A stretch of 28,166 nt of DNA. Origin: Candidatus Saccharibacteria bacterium UBA1103. GTDB lineage: Bacteria; Patescibacteriota; Saccharimonadia; Saccharimonadales; Saccharimonadaceae. The position numbers and the translations under genes are program-made. How positions within the stretch are numbered: position 1 is the stretch's first letter; every line of letters begins with the position of its first letter. Positions 15,601 to 22,423 of the stretch are shown piece by piece. The notes below the pieces were generated by a model, which saw nothing but the letters and a program-made list of their open reading frames with translations, ran no database searches and was not told the origin of the DNA. The DNA is taken from positions 1 through 28,166 of the forward strand of contig CAJPSI010000004.1 of NCBI GenBank assembly GCA_905373275.1. The letters are read 5' to 3'.

Positions 15601-15767
15601 CACTTCAGCCGGTCGACGGCACTTACCCAGCTACCTGTGTCTCGCTCACACCACCAAAAACACCCGACCCTGACCCGGTCAAGCCGCCCGTCACCCCGAC
15701 TAAGCCGCCTACACCCGGTGTACCTGGTATGCCCAAGCTACCCGGTGTACCCAACACCAGCTTATAG
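12621..15767 (+). CDS. Large secreted protein with two homologous RCC1-like halves
   Basis: 1048 residues. Signal peptide: basic 'YRLTKLGR', hydrophobic 20-36, then V-I-A-A. Each half (about 43-455 and 557-1010) has the order 'VIQI.HLG', 'YAGTV.ALTQ.G.VYAWGNN' (an RCC1-type blade), 'PPCYYD.PQDLT..F', '.AISESGK.YYWGW', a low-similarity middle, 'KNKL', 'DNQGK.W', and finally 'VCT..SG...DGTYPATCV'. Conserved cysteines come in pairs in each half, fitting disulfides outside the cell. A Pro/Asp/Asn-rich linker joins the halves, and a Pro-rich tail ends 'LPGVPNTSL'. The RCC1-type blades suggest a beta-propeller used in binding. It probably arose by internal duplication. There is no obvious C-terminal membrane helix. 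The ligand is unknown. Confidence 0.75.
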   Translation: MNKQSAVCYRLTKLGRSLAYALGVVILSLAAIISSGTPVIAAPNDSSYDQVIQIMHLGIPEYAYKGERMKDSAYAGTVIALTQTGKVYAWGNNMYGKVGIGAECTIVEQGSVKITAEKKPPCYYDKPQDLTKYFGGEKVVKLSSYEGYVAVAITESGKLYYWGWRYDWKKDEQHNTPHLDPSMSGIHTTGMTTGWPSIAWDDRVVYDMHNNGRPKDGLRSPQSYSYSSNSLPSDVTIREADFTTKSGNSQNYGAWALTSKNKLLMIRHDGTTYEATNETVAKHGGIKHIGFNYAIDNQGKMWAYYYGKTPAALEDISANMIGTIPAMRDIVGTKEMVLRSTDGRFYTINLGFMDKDGNTYGKKKYEPNDVTTAVNKKKVRLFSGNITVPAYFYVGKVPSLYDYSYVLEGSSSTVCTALSGAAETTVSTGGIHSGVGFETTQPVDGTYPATCVDVPQATPPKPDPKPDPKPDPNPNPNPKPNPGGNNGQTGPTQPNQNQGATHNNSAANGNQVGPGVPAANLPTRFGNGRTGTSGTARTPSAPNTGAEQTSQAPGTTVDDNVIQILHLGNADSYTIFVNNEEESKNAKRHEDDSLYAGTVLALTQSGRVYAWGNNVMGSVGVGTKCQIKGTHRLNYYVIKRPPCYYDQPQDLTGYFNGDKIIKLTTYGDDSANIVTAISESGKVYYWGWESDWKESWRHNTPTPDKSLSGTHILGIGSGVSSRGGFAYSQNTVYGLSRGNIEPGVPRPDLTNGLFPDASKKYDLSSALGDTSIREIAYNNSPAYDNKNKGIWFLTSKNKLYQRTSNGGSIVEAKTDELTKRGGVKQISSIYALDNQGKLWLYWRSKDSQPATIYEATPYLVGSLPQLRDFIGNIYGDRKSLTARGVDNHIYALSDRLFDDQGKPYPDVSYPDFKLVPTDVTGLLSKEEIALLDGQIVIPEKMTHLPNLFNYSFVTKGKPREVCTVVSGVAARRPGLGELFSVPNKQTKQSRAKGTLQPVDGTYPATCVSLTPPKTPDPDPVKPPVTPTKPPTPGVPGMPKLPGVPNTSL
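13990..14285 (+). repeat. Low-complexity Pro-rich linker coding region
   Basis: Encodes repeated P-K-P-D-P and P-N-P units and then a Gly/Asn/Thr-rich stretch, separating the two homologous halves. An A-P-N-T-G-A motif sits near its end (around 14245-14262). Confidence 0.7.
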
Positions 15768-15784
15768 TCTGTAGCACCGGCAAG

Positions 15785-15797
15785 TGTGATCGTCACA
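15785..15797. other. Short palindrome upstream of uvrC
   Basis: TGTGA (15785-15789) and TCACA (15793-15797) separated by TCG. It could be a weak terminator stem for the preceding gene or an operator just upstream of the uvrC -10 box. There is too little to decide. Confidence 0.3.
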
Positions 15798-15813
15798 TCT
15801 TGATCTTTGGCTG

Positions 15814-15822
15814 TGCCATAAT
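15814..15822 (+). promoter_or_regulatory. Extended -10 promoter of uvrC
   Basis: TGC-CATAAT ends 7 bases before the ATG at 15829, and no SD is present. Predicted leaderless start. Confidence 0.55.
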
Positions 15823-15828
15823 AGAGAT

Positions 15829-17346
15829 ATGAATCAAGCTCTGGCTGACAAGCTCAAGACCCTACCCGCTTCACCCGGTGTTTACTTTCATAAGGATCAG
15901 TCGGGTGAAGTAATCTACGTGGGTAAAGCCGCCGTACTCAAAAACCGAGTCCGTCAGTACTTTAACAGTAGCCCCAAAGATTTGAAGACCACCAAGCTGG
16001 TCCAGCATATCGCCATGACAGACTGGATTGAGACCGACTCCGAGATCGACGCTCTCTTTCTCGAGAACGAGATGATCAAGCGCTACCTGCCAAAATACAA
16101 TATCCTGCTACGTGATGATAAAAATAACTCCTACGTACGTATCGATTTTCATGATGAATATCCCCTAGTCACCACCACTCGGGCACCGGCCGATGACGGC
16201 GCAGACTACATCGGCCCCTTCTACGGCGGTGCACCACTCAGAAAAGCACTACGTTATCTGCGCAAGACCTTTCCCTATCTGACTAAGCCCGGCGACCGTC
16301 AATCCGCTCTACTAAAACAGCTGGGGTTAGTGCCAAGCGGTAGCAGTACCGATTATCGAGCCGATCTGCATCAGCTGGTACGCTACCTCAAAGGCGGGCG
16401 GGTCAAACTGCAACGAGAGATAACCGGGGAGATGAAGCAAGCTAGCGATCGGCAAGATTACGAAACTGCCCTCAGGCTACGCAATAAACTAACCAGCCTA
16501 AATGAACTGCGTCGACAAATCATCTTCGGACGAGATGAGTTTATGGATATTAGCAAAGACAAGGCGCTAATGGAGGCTAAGCAACTATTTCAGCTGGCAG
16601 ACATCCCTCGTCGCCTGGAATGCTACGACATCTCCCACCAGAGCGGTCAGAACGTAGTTGGAGCAATGGTAGTCGCCACCAACGGGGTGGCCGACAAGCG
16701 AGAATATCGCAAGTTTCAGATTCACCGGCACCGCAATGATGACTTTGCCGCTATGGCCGAGGTAATGAAGCGACGCTTCTCACCTCGCCATCTGAGTTGG
16801 GGGATGCCCGATCTGATCATCGTCGACGGTGGCGAACCTCAACTCAGAGCCGTACACCGGCTAGTACTCAATATCCCCCTAGTTGGCTTAGCTAAGCGCA
16901 ATGACGAGCTGATCGTCAGTAAGCACTATAGCCATATCCGACCCGAAGGTATTCAGCACCTCCTAGCTAACCCCGAGCCGGGCATGCTGGTCACCGACCG
17001 GGGCGACTACTACAGCCTAAACTTTCACCTGGGAGCGCATCATTCCGCTGGTCATTCTTTCACCATGCTAGGTGAGACGACCGTCAATCGTTACACCGAT
17101 CTGCTAAAGCTCCTCCAGCGGCTACGCAACGAATCACATCGCTTCGCCATTTCTTATCACCGTAGCCTTAAGACTAGAGGTCAAACCGGCAATCTACTGG
17201 AAAGCATCCCCGGCATTGGCCCCGCCACCAGACGCAAGCTACTCCGACACTTCGGCTCGGTTCAGCAGGTCAGACAAAGCGAGGAAGCCGAGCTGACCCG
17301 GGTAGTCGGGGCTAAGCTGGCTCGCCGGATTAAGTCCCGGCTGTGA
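15829..17346 (+). CDS. uvrC: UvrC, excinuclease ABC subunit C
   Basis: 505 residues, about 100 shorter than E. coli UvrC. The N-terminal GIY-YIG nuclease is seen as 'LPASPGVYFH' and 'EVIYVGKA', with E79 of 'LFLENEMIKRY' nearby. The UVR motif that contacts UvrB is 'ETALRLRNKLTSL' at about 215-230. The RNase H-like second nuclease has 'YDISHQSG', 'LIIVDGGEPQL' and 'HSAGHSF'. The end carries a helix-hairpin-helix pair ('LLESIPGIGPATRRKLLRHF'). It makes both incisions in nucleotide excision repair. UvrA and UvrB must lie elsewhere. The shorter length appears spread over linkers rather than from loss of a domain. Confidence 0.95.
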   Translation: MNQALADKLKTLPASPGVYFHKDQSGEVIYVGKAAVLKNRVRQYFNSSPKDLKTTKLVQHIAMTDWIETDSEIDALFLENEMIKRYLPKYNILLRDDKNNSYVRIDFHDEYPLVTTTRAPADDGADYIGPFYGGAPLRKALRYLRKTFPYLTKPGDRQSALLKQLGLVPSGSSTDYRADLHQLVRYLKGGRVKLQREITGEMKQASDRQDYETALRLRNKLTSLNELRRQIIFGRDEFMDISKDKALMEAKQLFQLADIPRRLECYDISHQSGQNVVGAMVVATNGVADKREYRKFQIHRHRNDDFAAMAEVMKRRFSPRHLSWGMPDLIIVDGGEPQLRAVHRLVLNIPLVGLAKRNDELIVSKHYSHIRPEGIQHLLANPEPGMLVTDRGDYYSLNFHLGAHHSAGHSFTMLGETTVNRYTDLLKLLQRLRNESHRFAISYHRSLKTRGQTGNLLESIPGIGPATRRKLLRHFGSVQQVRQSEEAELTRVVGAKLARRIKSRL

Positions 17347-17352
17347 TATAAT
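17344..17352 (+). promoter_or_regulatory. Extended -10 promoter of the holin-family/secG operon
   Basis: TGA-TATAAT overlaps the uvrC stop (TGA) and ends 7 bases before the GTG at 17359. This supports GTG as the true start of the next gene and a leaderless message. Confidence 0.7.
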
Positions 17353-17358
17353 GACCCC

Positions 17359-17739
17359 GTGGAGAGAACATTATCCTTTACTATTCGGTGGTTTGTCTGT
17401 GCGCTAGGTCTATGGGTAGCCGTACAACTATTCGGCTACGATACATTAAACTCAATACCGATGTCTGTCGCAACCTTCCTGCTGGCCGGTCTGGTCTTCT
17501 CAGCGATTAACGCCATCGTAAAGCCGGTGGTTACCGCCCTGTCCCTGCCCTTTGTCCTAGTAACCATGGGGCTATTCACCCTGGTTATTAACGGACTGAT
17601 GATCTGGCTGACTATCGCCATGCTGCCCAATATTCACATGAGCTTTGGTTGGGCTATAGTTAGCAGCCTGATCCTCAGTCTGCTAAACTACTTACTGAAT
17701 AACCTAACGCCGATTGAATTAAATCAGGAGAAAGTATGA
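17359..17739 (+). CDS. Phage-holin-4-family (DUF360-like) small membrane protein
   Basis: 126 residues from GTG. Four hydrophobic segments (about 8-27, 36-57, 63-84 and 93-115) with 'AINAIVKPVVTALSLPFVLVTMGLF' match the Phage_holin_4_2 family (YvlD-like). This is a widespread chromosomal membrane protein family whose name does not imply phage origin. Function is unknown. Its TGA overlaps the secG ATG (ATGA), so the two are co-translated. Confidence 0.82.
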   Translation: MERTLSFTIRWFVCALGLWVAVQLFGYDTLNSIPMSVATFLLAGLVFSAINAIVKPVVTALSLPFVLVTMGLFTLVINGLMIWLTIAMLPNIHMSFGWAIVSSLILSLLNYLLNNLTPIELNQEKV

Positions 17740-17957
17740 AATTAAGCGAGATATTAAACATTGTCATAGTAGCTAGCGCCAGTCTCACCGCCCTGTGCAT
17801 CTTATTGCAAGCGCGCGGTGCCTCACTCGGGGCAGGTTTTGGTGCCAGCGGCGAACTGTTCACTACCAGGCGAGGACTGGAAAAGAACCTATATGACACC
17901 ACGATCATCCTGGCGGTTGTCTTTGTGGTTAGCCTGCTCGGCAGCATGATGGTCTAG
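17736..17957 (+). CDS. secG: SecG, preprotein translocase subunit
   Basis: 73 residues, the usual small size. Two membrane segments (about 6-24 and 51-70) flank a short loop with 'LLQARGASLGAGFGASGELF', the family signature around Q-x-x-x-x-G-x-G. AGGAGA precedes the ATG. It is an accessory part of the SecYEG channel, and the several exported proteins in this window would use that channel. Confidence 0.92.
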   Translation: MKLSEILNIVIVASASLTALCILLQARGASLGAGFGASGELFTTRRGLEKNLYDTTIILAVVFVVSLLGSMMV

Positions 17958-17967
17958 GAGCTTCATC

Positions 17968-19755
17968 TTGATAACTAAGAGCTCAGCCGGTAGTAAGTGG
18001 GTCAAACAGGCCCGGCGACAAGTCGATCGAGCCACCGGCTCGGTTGCTAGACATACCGGTCACTTCATCACCGGTAGGTTAGACCATATCCGAGCGGTCC
18101 GCCGAGATGTAGTCCTGTGGCTTTGCCTAATCTTACTCTTAATCTGTTGCTGTTTCGCCCAGGCCATCCGGATAAATAGCCGAACCATGGTAAAAGCGGC
18201 TGCTCCCGGCGGTAACTATGTGGAAGGAGTGGTGGACAAGCTAACCACTATCAGCCCTCTCTATGCGAATACCGACACCGAGAAAGCAGCTAGTCAGCTG
18301 GTTTATCCGGGGCTGCTATCCTATGATAGCGCCAACAAGCTCCATGGACAGCTAGCTCACTCATGGCAGCACGATGACAGTGGTAAAGTCTGGACAGTCA
18401 AGCTAAGGTCGGATCTTAAATGGGCTGACGGTCAAGCCTTGACTGCTTCAGACGTGGTACACACTTTAGCGCTAATGAAAAAGCCTGAGATCAATAGCGC
18501 CATTAGCAGTAGCTGGCAGACCATCACCGCCACCGCCAAAGATACCACGACAGTGGAGTTCACTCTACCGGCTCCACTGATGTCATTCGACTCTGCTTTG
18601 ACTTTCGGAGTTTTACCCAAGCATATCCTGGAGGGTAAATCAGCCATAGAGATAGCCGATCTCTCCAATAAGCAGCCGGCTAAGCTTGTCGGTGCCGGAC
18701 CTTTTAGCTTCGCCGGCACCGAGAAGTCGGGCGACTCATCCACCTGGCGCTTCCAGCCTAACCCGAATTATTACGGCAGCCCGCCCAAGCTGAACACCTT
18801 CACCATCAGAACATATAGCGACAATAGCTCCCTCATCAAAGGACTGATCAGTAGCGAGGTTAACGCTATCAGCGGAGTTAAGATTGACAGCCTACCCCAG
18901 CTAAAGCACAACTTCAAGCTAATTCAGCTGAAGACTGCTGATGGAGTCTTCGCCATTTTTAACAACGAAGCCGACCTGACCGGCGACCCCGTCGTCCGAC
19001 GAGCTCTACGTCTGGGGCTGGACCGCAGCGCCATCCGAAGACAGGTTCTCAGCGGTAGTGACAACAGGCTCCACGAGCCGACTGCGCTGGAGACACCGAT
19101 TGCCACCGGCGTATACGATCAAGTCGATCAGCTGAAGCAACCGGACTACAATTTAGAGGAAGCTAAGAAGATGCTGGACGGCGCCGGATGGGTTCAGCCT
19201 CAGGGTAGCGACTATCGCCAAAAGTCCGGTGCCCAGCTTAATCTCAATATCATCACCATCGCCGACACTAACTATCAGAACGTCGCTCGCCTAATCGCTC
19301 AACAGTGGAAGAAGCTCGGGGTTAACGCTCAAGTTAGAGCCATTCCACCTAGCGGAGCACAGCAAAATTACCTAGCGCCTCGCAATTACGACGTACTTGT
19401 CTACCAGATTCACCTCGGCGCCGACCCCGATATGTTTGCCTACTGGTCATCGACTCAGACTCAGGCGTCAGGACTCAACCTAGCTAATTACCGCTCTCGA
19501 CGAGCTGAGATCGCTCTATCGGCAGGACGTAGCAATACTAACCCAGAGGCTCGTCAAGCTCGTTATGTCGCCTTTGTCCATCAGTGGCTCAAGGACTGTC
19601 CCGCCATCGCCCTCTACCAGCCTAGCCTGATCTACGCCACCGAGCCTAGCGTCCGAATGCTCAACTCAGGGGAAGCCCTGATCGACGCCGGCAACCGCTA
19701 CCAAGCGACCGGCAACTGGACCAGCGCCACCAGAATGGTTATGACCACACCGTAA
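17968..19755 (+). CDS. Membrane-anchored solute-binding protein, SBP_bac_5 (oligopeptide) family
   Basis: 595 residues from TTG, chosen because AGGAG sits 7 bases upstream and the gene follows secG after a 10-base gap. A basic 45-residue cytoplasmic leader precedes one membrane helix (about 48-67, 'VVLWLCLILLLICCCFAQA'). The external part has SBP family 5 motifs: 'SPLYANTDTEKAASQLVYPGL', 'KWADGQALTASDVVHTL', 'GAGPF', 'NPNYYG', and 'VRRALRLGLDRSAI'. It should bind peptides or similar nutrients outside the membrane. No permease or ATPase of an Opp transporter lies nearby, so its partner is unknown. A fixed membrane anchor replaces the usual lipid anchor. Confidence 0.88.
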   Translation: MITKSSAGSKWVKQARRQVDRATGSVARHTGHFITGRLDHIRAVRRDVVLWLCLILLLICCCFAQAIRINSRTMVKAAAPGGNYVEGVVDKLTTISPLYANTDTEKAASQLVYPGLLSYDSANKLHGQLAHSWQHDDSGKVWTVKLRSDLKWADGQALTASDVVHTLALMKKPEINSAISSSWQTITATAKDTTTVEFTLPAPLMSFDSALTFGVLPKHILEGKSAIEIADLSNKQPAKLVGAGPFSFAGTEKSGDSSTWRFQPNPNYYGSPPKLNTFTIRTYSDNSSLIKGLISSEVNAISGVKIDSLPQLKHNFKLIQLKTADGVFAIFNNEADLTGDPVVRRALRLGLDRSAIRRQVLSGSDNRLHEPTALETPIATGVYDQVDQLKQPDYNLEEAKKMLDGAGWVQPQGSDYRQKSGAQLNLNIITIADTNYQNVARLIAQQWKKLGVNAQVRAIPPSGAQQNYLAPRNYDVLVYQIHLGADPDMFAYWSSTQTQASGLNLANYRSRRAEIALSAGRSNTNPEARQARYVAFVHQWLKDCPAIALYQPSLIYATEPSVRMLNSGEALIDAGNRYQATGNWTSATRMVMTTP

Positions 19756-19779
19756 CTAGCCCGGCGTCCGACGGTAATA

Positions 19780-19788
19780 TGCTAGAAT
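19780..19788 (+). promoter_or_regulatory. Extended -10 promoter of the PH-domain protein gene
   Basis: TGC-TAGAAT ends 7 bases before the ATG at 19795. No SD. Predicted leaderless start. Confidence 0.65.
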
Positions 19789-19794
19789 AGCCTT

Positions 19795-20439
19795 ATGAAC
19801 GATAACCCACCTGTCCCTTCCGATCCCAACCACCTTACACCGGCCGAGCAAGCCGACCACGACCGTAGCGTCCATGATTACCCTGATATTCAGTTTTCGC
19901 CGACAGAATATGTTGTGATTGATGTTGAGCGCTCTTTCTGGGGTATTGTCCGGATCTGGCTGTTCGCTCTGGCGGTCTTTCTGACTATGGCGATCGTGAC
20001 CATCTTGATTGATCGCACTTCGCCGATCAAGATCGACTTCACCACAGAAGCATCGCTATTCGTCGGAACCATCGTCCTGACCTTGCTCTGTGGCATTGTC
20101 GGTACTCAGGTTTACCGCCAAAATACCTTTATCGTCACTAACGAACGGATCTTCGCTTGCATCCAGTACACCCCTTTTTCGCAACGTAATCAGAATGTCG
20201 AGATCGAGCATATCGAGGACTGTAGCTACGCCCAGACTAACCCGATCCAGACTATCCTCAACTACGGCTCTATTAGGCTAAGTACCATCGGCGACGAGCA
20301 GACTTATGTCTTCACTTTCGTTGACCGCCCCAAGGAGCAGTTCCGCATCGTCAACCACGTCGTCCAGCAGGTTGATGAAGGGCAGACTACTAAATACCGC
20401 GGTCCGACCGACCAATCCAACCCACCGTCATCAAGCTAG
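19795..20439 (+). CDS. Membrane protein with bacterial PH (YdbS/DUF304-like) domain
   Basis: 214 residues. A Pro-rich, polar N-terminus (1-45) is followed by two membrane segments (about 55-77 and 90-108). A PH-like domain comes next, with 'FIVTNERIFACIQYTPFSQRNQNVEIEHIEDCSYAQTN' in two stretches and then 'GSIRLSTIGDEQTYVF' near its end. That order (two helices, then T-N-x-R-I, then I-E-D/I-Q) is typical of DUF304/bPH proteins. The function in these families is unclear. Convergent with the pilin gene, sharing a hairpin over both stops. Confidence 0.75.
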   Translation: MNDNPPVPSDPNHLTPAEQADHDRSVHDYPDIQFSPTEYVVIDVERSFWGIVRIWLFALAVFLTMAIVTILIDRTSPIKIDFTTEASLFVGTIVLTLLCGIVGTQVYRQNTFIVTNERIFACIQYTPFSQRNQNVEIEHIEDCSYAQTNPIQTILNYGSIRLSTIGDEQTYVFTFVDRPKEQFRIVNHVVQQVDEGQTTKYRGPTDQSNPPSSS

Positions 20440-20455
20440 CCGGCTAGAGCTAGCT
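20434..20455. terminator. Hairpin over the two convergent stop codons
   Basis: AGCTAGC (20434-20440) pairs with GCTAGCT (20449-20455), with an 8-base loop. It lies exactly between, and overlaps, the stops of the PH-domain gene and the pilin gene. T-richness after the stem is modest, so termination is likely but weak. Confidence 0.5.
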
Positions 20456-20894
20456 ATTTCTTGTGGCTTGACTTAGTATAGTCCGCCTCAGCCTCCAGCT
20501 TGGCGGTCAGAGTGAAGTTCTTGCACTTGCCATCACTGTCGCAGTCGGTGGCACTATAGCGATATTCACATTTACCATTAGTCTTTTGCTCACCCTGGAT
20601 ATTGGTATAGACACATTTATCGCCATTCAGAGTATAGCCGGACGGATCTGTAAATAATGTCGGGTCAATCATCGGTAGCTGTTCTCGGCTAATCCGGAGC
20701 GGATAATTGCCGTGTTCACGATGATAACCCTCCCTTAGGGCGTAGTACATGGCATTGATAGCAGTCTTGCGCTGTTGATCTCGGCTTGCCTTCTCCAGGC
20801 TACTACGCTGCAAGATGAAAAATGTCGCCAAGGTCGTCAGGATGATTATCACCACTACAACTTCGACAACGGTAAATCCCTTTTCTCTTTTCAT
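20454..20894 (-). CDS. Type IV pilin-like protein (pseudopilin)
   Basis: 146 residues from the ATG at 20894. This start is set by the prepilin signature M-K-R-E-K-G|F-T-V-V-E, followed by a 20-residue hydrophobic helix: cleavage after G6 and E5 of the mature protein are both as expected. The globular part has four cysteines at roughly 93-124 (K-C-V-Y, K-C-E-Y, D-C-D-S, K-C-K-N), probably two disulfides. 'YYALREGYHREHGNYP' is typical of small Gram-positive-type pilins. It should be processed by PilD and assembled by PilB/PilC, none of which are in the window. A longer frame begins inside ftsB but lacks the signature. Confidence 0.85.
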   Translation of the reverse strand: MKREKGFTVVEVVVVIIILTTLATFFILQRSSLEKASRDQQRKTAINAMYYALREGYHREHGNYPLRISREQLPMIDPTLFTDPSGYTLNGDKCVYTNIQGEQKTNGKCEYRYSATDCDSDGKCKNFTLTAKLEAEADYTKSSHKK

Positions 20895-20901
20895 TGCTTC
20901 T

Positions 20902-20910
20902 ATTCTATCA
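20902..20910 (-). promoter_or_regulatory. Extended -10 promoter of the pilin gene, using the ftsB stop codon
   Basis: On the minus strand, TGA-TAGAAT ends 8 bases before the ATG at 20894. The TGA is also the stop codon of ftsB, so the two genes are packed so that one sequence serves both purposes. Confidence 0.55.
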
Positions 20911-21306
20911 TCTATTTTGACCAAATAGAAAATCCAGCCACTGGTCAAAGTTCGACTTGGTCGCCACGGCGCTACCGGATCGTTTAGTCTTGCTAGCATG
21001 CGAAACACGAGGCAAGACAACCAAATGCTCACCCGGCAGAGCCTTACCCAGTAGCGACCGAGCAGATAGCTCCATGTACTCATCTGTCCGGTAATAGAGC
21101 TGTTCCAGACGCAGGTTTTGATTCTCCAGCTCAAGCATCTGGCTATCCAGCTTGGCATTATCAACCTGACGTTGTAGCTTGTAATTATTATTTAGCACCT
21201 GGATAACCATCGCCATCCAGACCGCCACAGCAACAATAACGACCATTAGCACCAATCGACTAACAGTCCAGAAATGCACAAACTTTCGCCCTAATCTATC
21301 AAGCAC
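20908..21306 (-). CDS. ftsB: FtsB/DivIC-type septum formation initiator
   Basis: 132 residues from a GTG at 21306. A short basic N-terminus, one membrane helix (about 17-36), and a coiled coil ('NNNYKLQRQVDNAKLDSQML', then 'ELENQNLRLEQLYYRTDEYM') are the DivIC/FtsB plan. 'ARSLLGKALPGEHLVVLP' corresponds to the A-R-x-x-L-G-x-x-x-P-G-E segment after the coiled coil. It belongs to the FtsQLB division complex. A longer frame opens with GTG at 21312, but that codon touches the -10 box; the GTG at 21306 sits at the 7-base distance seen for other genes here. Confidence 0.85.
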   Translation of the reverse strand: MLDRLGRKFVHFWTVSRLVLMVVIVAVAVWMAMVIQVLNNNYKLQRQVDNAKLDSQMLELENQNLRLEQLYYRTDEYMELSARSLLGKALPGEHLVVLPRVSHASKTKRSGSAVATKSNFDQWLDFLFGQNR

Positions 21307-21312
21307 AACCAC

Positions 21313-21339
21313 ATTATAGCATCACCGCTATGCTATAAT
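21313..21339. promoter_or_regulatory. Mirror-image divergent promoters (ftsB left, tRNA right)
   Basis: ATTATAGCAT (21313-21322) and ATGCTATAAT (21330-21339) form a perfect 10-base inverted repeat around 7 bases. Each arm carries an extended -10 box, TGC-TATAAT, pointing outward: to ftsB on the minus strand and to the tRNA on the plus strand. RNA polymerase on one side would cover the other. Confidence 0.75.
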
Positions 21340-21350
21340 TAGCTCTAAGT

Positions 21351-21426
<76 letters not shown>

Positions 21427-21442
21427 AGCTTACGATACAAAA

Positions 21443-21465
21443 ATACCCCACTTTAGCTGGGGTAT
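21443..21465. terminator. Bidirectional terminator between tRNA and the 72-residue protein gene
   Basis: ATACCCC (21443-21449) pairs with GGGGTAT (21459-21465). On the minus strand it is followed by TTTTT, fitting termination of the leftward gene at 21499-21717. On the plus strand the tail is only moderately T-rich, but it is well placed to end the tRNA transcript. Confidence 0.75.
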
Positions 21466-21498
21466 CTTATGTTAATTATCCTAGCGGATATTAAGGGG

Positions 21499-21717
21499 TT
21501 ATTTCTTCTTCTTTAGAGTAGGAAAGCCGTTACGAGGATTCTCGACCACATAGTAATCAGCGGGAACAGCATCAATCGGAGTCTCTTTGCCGCTACGACC
21601 ACCAATGTTCTTAGCGAAGAAATGAATCGTTTGCTCTCGATTACCCTTGATGATCACTCTCTTTTCATGTAGATAGAATGTCACTCCTCTTGAATTGACA
21701 TATTCATAAGCTGCCAT
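21499..21717 (-). CDS. Small conserved-looking basic protein of unknown function
   Basis: 72 residues with a strong SD (AGGAGG, 5 bases before the ATG). It begins 'MAAYEYVNSRGVTFYLHEK', contains 'GNREQTIHFFAKNIG' and ends 'YYVVENPRNGFPTLKKKK'. I associate the 'VENPR.G.P.LKKK' ending with short uncharacterised proteins of Patescibacteria, but this is from memory. It has no membrane segment or cysteine. It is probably a small beta-rich cytosolic protein. The good SD and dedicated terminator suggest it is well expressed. Confidence 0.7.
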   Translation of the reverse strand: MAAYEYVNSRGVTFYLHEKRVIIKGNREQTIHFFAKNIGGRSGKETPIDAVPADYYVVENPRNGFPTLKKKK

Positions 21718-21771
21718 TGATATCCTCCTTCTTAACTTACATCTCCAGAGTATATTATCCGGCTACTACTG

Positions 21772-22407
21772 TCAACTACTGTTAGCTAAGGTCGATCGCC
21801 GCAAGCGCTGACGTATCGCTCCGACGATCATCGAGACCAGCTTGATGATCAGGATGATCGCATTGACGATCAGCAACACTAAGGTTATACCGGCGAAATC
21901 AGGACTCCATCTCGCCGGAGCGTACTCTACATAGTACAGATCAGGGTCGGGCATCGTCGCTCCCGCCAGCTCGGTGGTTTGACGAATGCCAACCCTGTTA
22001 GCCACACAGCCGGCCCACGACTGATAACCGTAGCTGGTTAGCTGCGACCGACAGGCATTTGCCGCCAGGTTATAGCCCGAGCTATCAACTTCGGCCGGCT
22101 TAGCCTCCTCCAAAGCTTTCTGAGCAGCTTGATTATATAACGTCTGTAGAGCAACCCGCCCCGTAGTCGTATTCATATGGCCGGCCACATAGCGCTGTAG
22201 TTTACGAGCCGCCTGATTAACCACCTCAACCTTGCCGGATTTATCTGCTTGCGCCAGCTCATCCCGCAGCTTAACCATATTGAGATTATTCTGACGCAGG
22301 AAAAAGGCGCTAGCCACCGCCAGACCCGCCAGGCTAATCACCAGCAAAAGCCAGATCACCCAGTGTTCGGATCGCCTGATAACCATTACTCCGCCTGATA
22401 TTTTCAC
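21772..22407 (-). CDS. Two-helix membrane protein of unknown function
   Basis: 211 residues from GTG 22407, which lies 8 bases after a TGG-TATAAT box. The in-frame ATG at 22386 with GGCGGAG nearby is the alternative start. An N-terminal membrane helix (about 15-36) and a C-terminal one (about 173-195) enclose an external domain of about 135 residues. That domain has two cysteines in 'NACRSQLTSYGYQSWAGCVA', and its helices are rich in A, K, Q and E. A basic cytoplasmic tail follows. No family is recognised. Confidence 0.65.
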   Translation of the reverse strand: MKISGGVMVIRRSEHWVIWLLLVISLAGLAVASAFFLRQNNLNMVKLRDELAQADKSGKVEVVNQAARKLQRYVAGHMNTTTGRVALQTLYNQAAQKALEEAKPAEVDSSGYNLAANACRSQLTSYGYQSWAGCVANRVGIRQTTELAGATMPDPDLYYVEYAPARWSPDFAGITLVLLIVNAIILIIKLVSMIVGAIRQRLRRSTLANSS

Positions 22408-22414
22408 TAGTAAA

Positions 22415-22423
22415 ATTATACCA
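22415..22423 (-). promoter_or_regulatory. Extended -10 promoter of the two-helix membrane protein gene
   Basis: On the minus strand, TGG-TATAAT ends 8 bases before GTG 22407. It lies within the last codons and stop of the upstream methyltransferase gene. Confidence 0.5.

Noticed and set aside
17359..17739. Prophage indicated by a 'phage holin' family protein
   Set aside because: The family is a common chromosomal membrane protein family; no capsid, lysin or integrase genes are near, and it is coupled to secG.
20454..21164. 236-residue version of the pilin
   Set aside because: The extra N-terminal 90 residues are an out-of-frame reading of ftsB. The prepilin signature begins at the ATG at 20894.
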